Assembly (NCBI RefSeq): GCF_014195535.1
Contig: NZ_JACIBY010000002.1
Location: forward strand, 538,206-602,205
From: Runella defluvii
GTDB lineage: Bacteria > Bacteroidota > Bacteroidia > Cytophagales > Spirosomataceae
Direction of reading: 5' to 3'
DNA length: 64,000 bases
How positions within the stretch are numbered: position 1 is the stretch's first letter; every line of letters starts with the position of its first letter. Of the stretch, positions 18,256-26,141 are shown piece by piece. The notes beneath the pieces were generated by a model. It searched no databases. It saw only the letters and a program-made list of their open reading frames with translations, and had not been told where the DNA came from. Made by a program: the position numbers and the translations under genes.

Positions 18256-19488
18256 ATGAACTCACACATTCACAATCGCCGAGGTTTTCTCAAGAAAAGT
18301 GCCCTCACTACCCTTGCGGGCATGGTGGGGACGGAGATTGTTTTTGCCAAAAACATGCCTCCACACCACGTTCCGTTGGCTTTCGACGAAGGATTGGCAG
18401 GAAAGCACCCCGACATGGTTGTACTGAGTGACAAACCATGGAATGTAGAAACGCCGCCCCACTTGTTAGACGACGCCATTACGCCCATAGAACGGATGTT
18501 TATTCGTAATAACGGCCTCGTTCCTGAGGAAAAAATCGACCCTTCGACTTGGACACTCACCATCAAAGGTGAATCGGTCAAGCAAACCAAAACCTATAAA
18601 ATCAGCGACTTAAAGGCCAAATTCAAAACCTACACCTACCAGCTGGTGTTGGAATGCGGCGGAAATGGCCGTTCAGGCTATGTTCCTCAAACCTCTGGAA
18701 ATCAGTGGGATCAAGGGGCGGTAAGCTGTGCCGAATGGACGGGTGTACGCCTCAAAGATATTCTGAACGATGTGGGTCTAAAAGACGATGCCGTTTATAT
18801 TGGGTATTATGGCAAAGACCTTCATCCGAGCCGCGACCCGAGCAAAGTCGTGATTTCGCGCGGGGTTCCCATCAAAAAAGCCATGGAAGACGAAACCCTC
18901 ATTGCGTGGAGTCTCAACGGCAAAGACCTCCCGCTAATGCACGGCTTTCCGCTGCGCCTTGTGGTAGGTGGCTGGCCTGCGTCGGTATCAGGCAAATGGC
19001 TGCACACGATTGCGGTACGCAACAAAGAACACGACGGTGCCAAAATGGACGGACACAGCTACCGAGTACCACGCCAAGCTGTGATGCCAGGAGAAAAACT
19101 AGCCGAAACGCCCGAAAACTTCCGCATCATTGAGTCGATGCCCGTAAAATCGCTTATTACTTTCCCCAAAACGGGCGCGATGATTGATGTTGGGAAATCA
19201 CTGTCTCTTCGTGGCCACGCTTGGGCGGGCGATTTAGCCGTCAAAGACGTATTTACGTCCATTGACTACGGAGCTACTTGGCAAAAAACCACGCTCCAAA
19301 CACCCAAAAATCGTTTGGCGTGGCAGCAGTGGGCCGCTCAAGTCCAGTTTCCTCAAAAAGGGTACTACGAAGTGTGGGTACGCGCCGTAGATTCGCAAGG
19401 GGTATCGCAACCGATGGTGATTCCTGCGTGGAATCCAGGTGGTTACCTCAACAACGCTTGTCACCGTATTGCTGTTAAAGTCGTTTAA
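18256..19488 (+). CDS. sorA: Sulfite dehydrogenase, molybdopterin subunit (SorA/SoxC-like)
   Basis: A 410-residue molybdenum enzyme of the sulfite oxidase family that oxidises sulfite to sulfate in the periplasm. The twin-arginine signal is Arg8-Arg9 in NRRGFLKKS. Cys134 in LECGGNGR is the conserved molybdenum ligand, and the Mo-co dimerisation domain occupies roughly the last 120 residues (SLRGHAWAGDLAVKDVFTSID). It lacks a haem domain; electrons probably go to the cytochrome encoded 12 bases downstream. Export depends on a Tat system, of which tatC lies at 63058. Whether the true donor is sulfite or a related S-oxide cannot be settled from sequence. Confidence 0.85.
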   Translation: MNSHIHNRRGFLKKSALTTLAGMVGTEIVFAKNMPPHHVPLAFDEGLAGKHPDMVVLSDKPWNVETPPHLLDDAITPIERMFIRNNGLVPEEKIDPSTWTLTIKGESVKQTKTYKISDLKAKFKTYTYQLVLECGGNGRSGYVPQTSGNQWDQGAVSCAEWTGVRLKDILNDVGLKDDAVYIGYYGKDLHPSRDPSKVVISRGVPIKKAMEDETLIAWSLNGKDLPLMHGFPLRLVVGGWPASVSGKWLHTIAVRNKEHDGAKMDGHSYRVPRQAVMPGEKLAETPENFRIIESMPVKSLITFPKTGAMIDVGKSLSLRGHAWAGDLAVKDVFTSIDYGATWQKTTLQTPKNRLAWQQWAAQVQFPQKGYYEVWVRAVDSQGVSQPMVIPAWNPGGYLNNACHRIAVKVV

Positions 19489-19500
19489 CCCGATATACCA

Positions 19501-19899
19501 ATGAGAACGAACATCATATTCCTTTGTGTGGCCGTGGTGGCGTTTTGTTTGGCGGCCATTCGCCGCGAACCGTCCGCCTATCCGTCAGCGACGCTGACCG
19601 CAGCCGTTGCCGACAGTGTCGATAAAGAAACAGGATTGGCCCTCGACCCTAACTTCATGATTGTGAAGGCGCAATGTACGAGTTGCCATTCCCCAAAACT
19701 CATTCTTCAACACCGTTTTACCCGCGACGAATGGTTGAGTAAAATTCGCTGGATGCAGCGCAATCATAAATTGTGGGATTTGGGGGAGTCAGAAAAGACC
19801 GTCCTCGATTACCTAGCAAAACACTACGCCCCCAGCCAAAGTGCCTACTCGCGGCGCGAAGCACTGCGTAATGTAAAATGGTATAAATTAGAGAATTAA
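19501..19899 (+). CDS. sorB: Monohaem cytochrome c, electron acceptor of SorA
   Basis: A 132-residue protein with an N-terminal export signal and one haem c site, Cys59-Thr-Ser-Cys62-His63. Met in KIRWMQ is a plausible sixth ligand. It follows sorA by 12 bases, matching the SorA-SorB arrangement in which the cytochrome passes electrons from the molybdenum subunit to the respiratory chain. The stop codon region overlaps the convergent gene by 12 bases. Confidence 0.8.
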   Translation: MRTNIIFLCVAVVAFCLAAIRREPSAYPSATLTAAVADSVDKETGLALDPNFMIVKAQCTSCHSPKLILQHRFTRDEWLSKIRWMQRNHKLWDLGESEKTVLDYLAKHYAPSQSAYSRREALRNVKWYKLEN

Positions 19900-20427
19900 C
19901 TCCAATGACGGCACGTGTTCAAGGCGCGTGCCGTTAGCTTTTTTTTCAATACCTAGCTGCATTCGTTGTAAGAACTCACAATACACAGGAGAAATCAAAT
20001 TCTCCGCCTTGGAAGTCATTAACGCGTGCAATCGTAGTTCCCCTTTTTTTAGTTCGCTACCGAATATACGTTCAGCACTTAGCTCATAGAGTTGTTTTCT
20101 GAGTAATTTCTCCGTCAAGGAAATCGACGTATCAGTTTCAGAACACAGTTCACTGATAAATTGCTCGCACCATAAATAACCCAACTTTCTCGGAATCAAG
20201 GCATTTCTCACAAATCGACAGGAAACGTCTCCCACCAAGTAAATATCCTGAATGTTTTCGCTGTGAATCGTTTTCTTTACTTCTTTCAAATACGCATCAT
20301 CCTCAAAATCAAACACCGAAGCAGGGGATGTCAGAAAGAATACGTCGCCAAAATGCCTGCGAATAAATCCTTCCATTTGGCAGAAAGGACATACCAAAAA
20401 TAACTGATTTGAAGAAATGGAATTCAT
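19888..20427 (-). CDS. Degenerate beta-carbonic-anhydrase-like protein
   Basis: A 179-residue protein with no close family that I recognise. Two segments recall beta-carbonic anhydrase: IQDIYLVGDVSCRFV, in the place of the IxVxGHxxCG strand and zinc loop, and a C-terminal KKGELRLHALMTSKAENLI resembling the family's GELxLHGWVYDIxTGxI strand pair. The zinc-binding His of GHxxCG is absent (GDVSC), and no CxDSR motif is visible, so catalysis is unlikely. An N-terminal CPFC pair might bind a metal instead. It is convergent with and slightly overlaps sorB. Confidence 0.5.
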   Translation of the reverse strand: MNSISSNQLFLVCPFCQMEGFIRRHFGDVFFLTSPASVFDFEDDAYLKEVKKTIHSENIQDIYLVGDVSCRFVRNALIPRKLGYLWCEQFISELCSETDTSISLTEKLLRKQLYELSAERIFGSELKKGELRLHALMTSKAENLISPVYCEFLQRMQLGIEKKANGTRLEHVPSLELIL

Positions 20428-20450
20428 AGCATTTGGTTGTTGATGAAGGT

Positions 20451-20477
20451 GGGCTGTTCCAGTAATTGGAACAGCCC
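20451..20477. terminator. Hairpin GGGCTGTTCC/GGAACAGCCC
   Basis: Perfect ten-base arms with a seven-base loop lie between the coiled-coil gene and the carbonic-anhydrase-like gene, followed at 20488-20505 by a second dyad, GTACTTT(TCTT)AAAGTAC. No long T-run follows on either strand, so terminator function is likely but not certain. Confidence 0.5.
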
Positions 20478-20513
20478 TTTGGTAATGGTACTTTTCTTAA
20501 AGTACAGTGTAGG

Positions 20514-20753
20514 TTAGTTGATTTTTATCTCCGCATTCAGCCCAGTAGTTGGTTGCTTCAAAAGCTGTTGTTTGGCTTCAAAAAAATCCTGCTGAAGTTG
20601 CTTAATACGCTTTTCGCGCATTTTTATATCTTCTTCATTTTGGCTTTTTTCAATTTTATTTTCGTGAAACCGCACTTTCACCTGCACAAACTGCGCCAAG
20701 AGGTCAATGGCCTCCAATGACGAAAAATGACCATTCAAAAGTTGTATATTCAT
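20514..20753 (-). CDS. Small coiled-coil protein
   Basis: A 79-residue protein whose middle (EDIKMREKRIKQLQQDFFEAKQQLL) is a charged, probably coiled-coil helix. It starts 12 bases after the end of icd on the same strand, so the two genes are probably cotranscribed. No function can be given. Its start (MNIQLLNGHF) lies where an operon gene would be expected, and the reading frame fills the space between icd and a hairpin. Confidence 0.65.
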   Translation of the reverse strand: MNIQLLNGHFSSLEAIDLLAQFVQVKVRFHENKIEKSQNEEDIKMREKRIKQLQQDFFEAKQQLLKQPTTGLNAEIKIN

Positions 20754-20765
20754 TTTTTCAGAAAG

Positions 20766-22202
20766 TTATTGTCCTTGTCCTAGTGAAAAAGCAGGGGTGC
20801 CATCAAAAGCGTACAAGTTTTCGGTCTTGATGATGTCGATGTTGTGCTCGCTTGCGGCCTCCAACAACCCTACGATTTGTTGTTTGTCTAACTCGGTTGT
20901 TCCGACAGGTTTAAAGCGGCAACGCCAGTGGTCGGTGCAGAATGTTTCGGGAAAACCTTCTGGCCAAACTTTGATACCACGGTTGGTAATCATGCTCAAT
21001 GTTGCCTCGGATGTGTTGATTTTCTGCACCATCGCTGCCAACTCATCGGCACTTTCGCCGTCCCAATGCACAAACAAATCCACCCCTAGCAATTCTTTTT
21101 TCTTGGGAGCTTTGCGTTGGTATTTTGGCAGGTTAAACGAAGTGCCTGCGGCATAACTTACGGCGTTTAATTGAGTCGGTTTTTCACCCAAATTTTTGAT
21201 GACTGCCTCGGCAAACTCCTTCGTCCCTACTTTTTGCTTACTAATCCCTTCTTTGTAAATATCGTAGGTATGGATGCCTTCTTCGATGGTTTTGAGCCAG
21301 GCGTTTTGTACTTTTTCGGCTACATCGGTTTGGCCAATGTGGTTGAGCATCAGCACCGCTCCTTGCAATAAGCCCGACGGATTAGCCATGTTTTGGCCTG
21401 CTCTTCGGGGTGCCGAACCGTGAATCGCCTCAAACATAGCGCACTCTTCGCCGATATTGGCTGAACCCGCCAAACCTACTGAGCCCGCAATCTGAGCGGC
21501 CACGTCGCTAAGCACGTCTCCGTACAAATTCGGCATCACAATGACGTCAAACGCTTCGGGTGTATCCGCCATTTTAGCAGCTCCAATGTCAATAATCCAG
21601 TGTTCATTTTCGATGGTAGGGTATTCTTTCGCAATTTCATCAAAGACTTGGTGAAACAGTCCGTCGGTTTGCTTCATGATGTTGTCTTTGGTAAAACACG
21701 TCACTTTTTTACGGTCGTAGTTTTTGGCATACTCAAACGCATAGCGAACGATTTTTTCGCAGCCTGGGCGGCTAATCAGTTTCAAACATTGCACCACCTC
21801 GTCGGTTTGTTGGTGTTCGATACCTGCGTACAAATCTTCTTCGTTTTCGCGCACAATCACGATGTCCATTTGCGGGTGTTTTGTTTTCACAAAAGGATGT
21901 AAACTAATGCACGGACGGATGTTGGCATACAAACCCAAAAACTTACGCGTAGTTACGTTCAAACTTTTGTAACCACCACCTTGGGGAGTCGTAATAGGGG
22001 CTTTCAAGAATACTTTGTTGCGGCGGATAATGTCCCACGATTCTTTGGCAATCCCTGAGGTGTTACCTGCTAAATACACTTTTTCACCCACCTCGATTTC
22101 ATCTACTTCGATTTGCGCCCCTGCGGCTTTGATAATGGAAAGAGTGGCATCCATGATTTCGGGACCGATGCCGTCGCCCTTTGCTACCGTAATTCTTTTC
22201 AT
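20766..22202 (-). CDS. icd: NADP-dependent isocitrate dehydrogenase, long type
   Basis: Oxidatively decarboxylates isocitrate to 2-oxoglutarate in the TCA cycle. I start at the ATG at 22202 (MKRITVAKGDGIGPEI). An in-frame start ten codons earlier would overlap a near-consensus -7 box (GACCTTTG on this strand, 22230-22237). The 478-residue length exceeds the E. coli enzyme; the isocitrate/isopropylmalate dehydrogenase core (IVRENEEDLYAGIEH, the GDVLSDVAAQIAGSVGLAGSAN block) ends near residue 335, and an additional C-terminal domain of about 120 residues follows, the layout known from the Thermus thermophilus-type enzyme. Divergent from a LysR gene. Confidence 0.9.
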   Translation of the reverse strand: MKRITVAKGDGIGPEIMDATLSIIKAAGAQIEVDEIEVGEKVYLAGNTSGIAKESWDIIRRNKVFLKAPITTPQGGGYKSLNVTTRKFLGLYANIRPCISLHPFVKTKHPQMDIVIVRENEEDLYAGIEHQQTDEVVQCLKLISRPGCEKIVRYAFEYAKNYDRKKVTCFTKDNIMKQTDGLFHQVFDEIAKEYPTIENEHWIIDIGAAKMADTPEAFDVIVMPNLYGDVLSDVAAQIAGSVGLAGSANIGEECAMFEAIHGSAPRRAGQNMANPSGLLQGAVLMLNHIGQTDVAEKVQNAWLKTIEEGIHTYDIYKEGISKQKVGTKEFAEAVIKNLGEKPTQLNAVSYAAGTSFNLPKYQRKAPKKKELLGVDLFVHWDGESADELAAMVQKINTSEATLSMITNRGIKVWPEGFPETFCTDHWRCRFKPVGTTELDKQQIVGLLEAASEHNIDIIKTENLYAFDGTPAFSLGQGQ

Positions 22203-22295
22203 TAATGAATTTGTTTTTGGTTGACGGTGCAAAGGTCTGTAGTAGTATTTATAAATTTTTATTTAACTTTACAATAGTTATCATAAATATTTTTT

Positions 22296-23222
22296 ATGAA
22301 TTATACGCTTAACCAATTACGAATATTCCTCAAAGTGGCACAAACACGCAGCATTACGAAAGCTGCTGAAGAGCTACATTTGACGCAGCCTGCGGTTTCG
22401 ATTCAGCTCAAAAACTTCCAAGAGCAGTTTGATATTCCGTTGATTGAAGTGCTCCACAAGAGAATCTACGTCACTGATTTTGGTCAAGAAATAGCCGAAG
22501 CTGCCGACAAGATTTTGACCGAAGTATATGCCATCAATTATAAAATGCACGCCCACAAAGGTCAACTTACGGGCAAACTCAAGTTTTCGGTGGTATCGAC
22601 GGGCAAGTACATCGCCCCTTACTTCATTGCCGATTTTATCAGGCAACACCCTGGCGTAGAGCTCCAAATGGACGTTACCAACAAAACCCAAGTGGTAACG
22701 AGTCTCGAAAAAAATGAGGTTGATTTTTCGTGGGTAAGTGTCTTGCCCGAGACCCTGAAAATTGAAAAAATTGAGCTTATGCAAAACAAGCTTTTCGTAG
22801 TAGGAAATGCCGAAACGCAGTACAACGAAGCTCTTTATGATAAATCCATTTTTGAAAATATTCCGCTCATTTATCGAGAACAAGGATCAGGTACACGGCA
22901 TGTGATGGAAAAATTTATTCTTCAAAATAACCTTCCCGTCCGCAAAAAAATGGAATTGACCTCCAACGAAGCCGTCAAACAGGCCGTCATTGCGGGACTT
23001 GGGTATTCCATCATGCCGCTCATTGGTATCAAAAACGAACTGGTCAATCAGCAACTGCGCATTATTCCCGTAGAAGGTTTTCCCATCACTTCTACTTGGA
23101 CGTTGATTTGGTTGAAAGACAAAAAGCTTTCGCCCGTTGCCCAAGCTTACTTAGACTACGTGACCCAAGAAAAACAGAACCTAATTCATGAAAAGTTTGC
23201 TTGGTTTGAAAATCAGGGATAG
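22296..23222 (+). CDS. LysR family regulator divergent from icd
   Basis: A 308-residue LysR protein with the helix-turn-helix at residues 1-60 (LRIFLKVAQTRSITKAAEELHLTQPAVSIQLKNF) and a CysR/CbbR-type effector domain containing YREQGSGTRHVMEKF. The 93-base gap to icd is very A/T-rich and holds short dyads such as ATTTATAAAT, so control of icd or of its own gene is a natural guess. Its TAG stop is made by the first bases of the repeat array that follows: base 23222 is both the G of the stop and the first base of unit 1. Confidence 0.88.
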   Translation: MNYTLNQLRIFLKVAQTRSITKAAEELHLTQPAVSIQLKNFQEQFDIPLIEVLHKRIYVTDFGQEIAEAADKILTEVYAINYKMHAHKGQLTGKLKFSVVSTGKYIAPYFIADFIRQHPGVELQMDVTNKTQVVTSLEKNEVDFSWVSVLPETLKIEKIELMQNKLFVVGNAETQYNEALYDKSIFENIPLIYREQGSGTRHVMEKFILQNNLPVRKKMELTSNEAVKQAVIAGLGYSIMPLIGIKNELVNQQLRIIPVEGFPITSTWTLIWLKDKKLSPVAQAYLDYVTQEKQNLIHEKFAWFENQG

Positions 23223-23845
23223 CGCGAGCATACTGCTCGTGATTCCTATTCAAAGGCTTCTAGCAGTTTTTCATGAAACTCCTACTATTAGGCTGGAAGC
23301 CTTTGAATAAACGGCACGAGGCATAGCCTCGCGCCATCTTCTTAACGCTGATAGCGCGAGCATTCTGCTCGTGATTCCTATTCAAAGGTTTCTAGCCTTA
23401 ATTTATAACTCTGGCTGGAAGCCTGTAAATAAACGGCACGAGGCGCAGCCTCGCGCCATCTTCTTAACGCTGATAGCGCGAGCATTCTGCTCGTGATTCC
23501 TATCCAAAGGCTTCTAGCCATTTTTCATGAAACTCCCGATATCTGGCTGGAAGCCTATAAATAAACGGCACGAGGCGCAGCCTCGCGCCATCTGCCTGAA
23601 AACTGATAGCGCGAGCATTCTGCTCGTGATTCCTATTCACAGGCTTCTAGCCGTTTTTCATGAAACTCCCACTATTAGGCTGGAAGCCTTTGAATAAACG
23701 GCACGAGGCGCAGCCTCGCGCCATCTGCCTGAAAACTGATAGCGCGAGCATTCTGCTCGTGATTCCTATTCAAAGGCTTCTAGCCTTAATTTATAACTCC
23801 GGCTGGAAGCCTGTAAATAAACGGCACGAGGCGCAGCCTCGCGCC
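23222..23845. repeat. Array of five RAYT-linked palindromic units
   Basis: Units at 23222-23335, 23354-23457, 23476-23589, 23609-23722 and 23742-23845, separated by 18-19 bases. Each starts GCGCGAGCATTCTGCTCGTG (an own hairpin), continues CAAAGGCTTCTAGCC, a loop, GGCTGGAAGCCTTTG, and ends CACGAGGCGCAGCCTCGCGCC (a second hairpin). The outer ends also pair with each other, so a unit can fold as one long stem with two side hairpins. Units 1, 3 and 4 are 114 bases long with a TTTTTCATGAAACTC loop; units 2 and 5 are 104 bases with a TTAATTTATAACTC loop. Confidence 0.9.
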
Positions 23846-23929
23846 ATCTTCTGCTACCTCTGATACCTTTCGGTTAACTTTTCGTCCTATTACTGCTAAA
23901 CAAGTTAGCCATTTTAACTTCAACATAGT

Positions 23930-24457
23930 ATGTCAGAAAAGTATAAATTTTTCGAGGGAGGGCTGTTTTTTGTTACCCTTACAGTCGTAGGATGGATTGA
24001 TGTTTTTACTAGAAAAGACTACGCTGAAACAATTATCAAAAACCTAAATTATTGCATTGATAATAAAGGCCTTATTGTCCATGAGTTCTGTATAATGCCT
24101 AGCCATCTTCATTTAATTTGTGAAGCAAAAAAAGGTAATCTTGGAAGTATTTTGAGGGATTTTAAAAGCTTTACGGCAAAACGAATTATTGAACAAATAC
24201 AAGAGAATCCTCAAGAAAGTAGAAAAGAGTGGTTGCAGTATATGTTTACGTTTTTTGCCAAACGTAATAGTCACAACGCCCAAAATCAATTTTGGCAACA
24301 ACACAATCACCCCATTAGTTTAGAATCTTCAAAATGGATACAAGAGAAAACAGAATACATCTGGAATAACCCTGTAAAAGCAGGTATGGTTGACGAACCA
24401 CAACATTACATTTACAGCAGTGCATATCCATTTACAGAATTAAAAATACCAAAATAA
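23930..24457 (+). CDS. REP-associated tyrosine transposase (RAYT, IS200-like)
   Basis: A 175-residue Y1 transposase-family protein. The metal-binding HUH motif is His59-Leu-His61 in MPSHLHLI, and the catalytic tyrosine is Tyr143 in EYIWNNPVKAG; FWQQHNHPI upstream of it is also typical of RAYTs. Such proteins cleave single-stranded REP hairpins and are thought to spread them; they are usually single-copy and not flanked by true IS ends. Here five palindromic units lie upstream and one and a half downstream, the half unit beginning four bases after the stop codon. The reading frame and both catalytic motifs are intact. The gene is richer in A/T than its surroundings. Confidence 0.93.
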   Translation: MSEKYKFFEGGLFFVTLTVVGWIDVFTRKDYAETIIKNLNYCIDNKGLIVHEFCIMPSHLHLICEAKKGNLGSILRDFKSFTAKRIIEQIQENPQESRKEWLQYMFTFFAKRNSHNAQNQFWQQHNHPISLESSKWIQEKTEYIWNNPVKAGMVDEPQHYIYSSAYPFTELKIPK

Positions 24458-24460
24458 ACC

Positions 24461-24628
24461 TAGGCTGGAAGCCTTTGAATAAACGGCACGGGGCACAGCC
24501 TCGCGCCATCTTCTTAACGCTGATAGCGCGAGCATTCTGCTCGTGATTCCTATTCAAAGGCTTCTAGCCTTCATTTATAATCTGGGTGGAAGCCTATAAA
24601 TAAACGGCACGAGGCACAGCCTCGCGCC
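24461..24628. repeat. RAYT-linked repeats downstream: half unit and one full unit
   Basis: At 24461-24507 only the right half of a unit is present (TAGGCTGGAAGCC to CTCGCGCC). A complete 103-base unit with the short loop follows at 24526-24628. The spacer between them (ATCTTCTTAACGCTGATA) is the same as between upstream units 1-2 and 2-3. Confidence 0.88.
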
Positions 24629-24692
24629 ATCATAAGAGTAAAAAAAGGGCTTAGCTGAGTTTCAATGATAATGTACAAAAACCCTATTCATA

Positions 24693-26030
24693 ATGCTTAG
24701 CCCTTTCTTCGTCAGCGTTCTACTGTTTATCAGCATTTTAGCCATTATTATTTTGAGCTCGCGGTACAAGTTCAACACCTTTTTTGTGCTGGTACTCGTA
24801 GCAATGGGCGTAGGATTTGCCGCAGGCATGGACGGAGAAAATGTACTCAAAGCCCTCAAAGTAGGTTTTGGAGGTACACTTGAAAAAATAGGTTTACTCA
24901 TTATTTTGGGTGCTACGCTGGGCGTTATTTTGGATAAAACCAACGCGACCCTCAGTCTTGCTCATTTTGTTTTGGCTAAAACAGGCGAACGCTACGCTCC
25001 CTTGGCCGTGAGTATCATTGGTTTTTTGATTGGACTACCGATTTTTTGTGATTCAGGCTTTGTCGTATTGAGCGGGCTTGTCGTTTCGTTGGGGCTTCAA
25101 TTGCCCCAAAAGCGAATATCGCTGATAGGCTGTTTGGCAACGTCGCTTTATGCAGTGCATTGCTTGGTACCGCCTCACCCTGGAATCACCGCCGCCGCTG
25201 GGGTGCTCAACGTCGATTTAGGAAAAGCCATGTTATTAGGCGTATTGGTCGCATTACCCGCTGCCATTGTAGGGTATCTGTACAGCCTTGCCCAGCCAAC
25301 TCCCGAAATAGAAACACCCGATCAAAACTCCTTACCTACCCCAACCATTCCGACCGAAAATCTTCCTTCTCCTTTGCGCTCCTTTCTACCGATTATCGTT
25401 CCCATTGCCCTCATTTCGCTCAAATCAGTCGTATTGCTTAGCCCCGACGCGCTGCCTGCGGTTTTACTTACAATGGTCAAGTTTTTGGGTGAGCCTATTC
25501 CTGCCCTTATTGTTGGCTTACTACTGACCTTACCATTGTTTCGTCCGCTGCAAAAGGAGCAACTCAATGCCCTGTTCGACGATGCCATCTCCAAAGCAGG
25601 ACCGATTTTGATTGTAACGGCGGCGGGAGGAGCTTTTGGAGAAATCATCAAAGGGCTTGAACTCGGAAAAGTCTATGGTTCGGCCATTGCTTCGGGTGGT
25701 TGGGGACTGCTTATTCCTTTTGGATTAGCCGCTATTTTCAAAACTGCCCAAGGGTCTTCGACGGTTGCTGTTGTCTCTACTGCTTCATTAATTGCGCCTT
25801 TGTTAGATTCGTTAGGTTTTGCTTCCGAAACAGGCACGGTGCTCGCCCTACTTGCTACGGGAGCAGGTTCGATGGTGACTTCACACGCCAACGATTCTTA
25901 CTTCTGGGTCATTTCTCGCTTTGGCAATCTTAGCGTATCTCAGACCTTGCGTCTCTTTTCGCCAGCCTCTACCCTGATGGGCCTGGTCGCTCTGAGCATG
26001 GTTTATCTTCTAAAATTCTTACTTCTGTAA
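24693..26030 (+). CDS. GntP family gluconate/organic acid permease
   Basis: A 445-residue inner-membrane transporter with about twelve helices, of the GntP family of H+-coupled symporters for gluconate and related sugar acids. Recognisable blocks are GTLEKIGLLIILGATLGVIL, IGLPIFCDSGFVVLSGL, HCLVPPHPGITAAAG and, near the C-terminus, KTAQGSSTVAVVSTASLIAPLL and GAGSMVTSHANDSYFWVISRF. No gluconate kinase or dehydratase lies beside it, so the substrate (gluconate, glycerate or another hydroxy acid) is open. The gene starts 64 bases after the last RAYT unit. Confidence 0.88.
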   Translation: MLSPFFVSVLLFISILAIIILSSRYKFNTFFVLVLVAMGVGFAAGMDGENVLKALKVGFGGTLEKIGLLIILGATLGVILDKTNATLSLAHFVLAKTGERYAPLAVSIIGFLIGLPIFCDSGFVVLSGLVVSLGLQLPQKRISLIGCLATSLYAVHCLVPPHPGITAAAGVLNVDLGKAMLLGVLVALPAAIVGYLYSLAQPTPEIETPDQNSLPTPTIPTENLPSPLRSFLPIIVPIALISLKSVVLLSPDALPAVLLTMVKFLGEPIPALIVGLLLTLPLFRPLQKEQLNALFDDAISKAGPILIVTAAGGAFGEIIKGLELGKVYGSAIASGGWGLLIPFGLAAIFKTAQGSSTVAVVSTASLIAPLLDSLGFASETGTVLALLATGAGSMVTSHANDSYFWVISRFGNLSVSQTLRLFSPASTLMGLVALSMVYLLKFLLL

Positions 26031-26062
26031 ATAATCAGGTGATGAGCATCCTTCGGCAGAAT

Positions 26063-26096
26063 TATTCGACACTCTGCACTCTACCTTCGACATTCG
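26063..26096. repeat. Interspersed repeat C, single arm
   Basis: ATTCGACACTCTGCACTC and the following bases match the right arm of the inverted repeats at 35295-35366 and 37925-37983. The left arm and loop are missing here. It lies between the GntP gene and the RsmB-like gene. Confidence 0.55.
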
Positions 26097-26141
26097 CGGA
26101 ATTCCTTGTACTTTTGAGGAATATTTGTCCATCTTCCCCGA

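Noticed and set aside
23222-23845. Possible CRISPR array in the regularly spaced repeats
   Set aside because: The units are 104-114 bases and internally palindromic, the 18-19 base spacers are nearly identical to each other, and there is no cas gene. They are RAYT-linked palindromic units.
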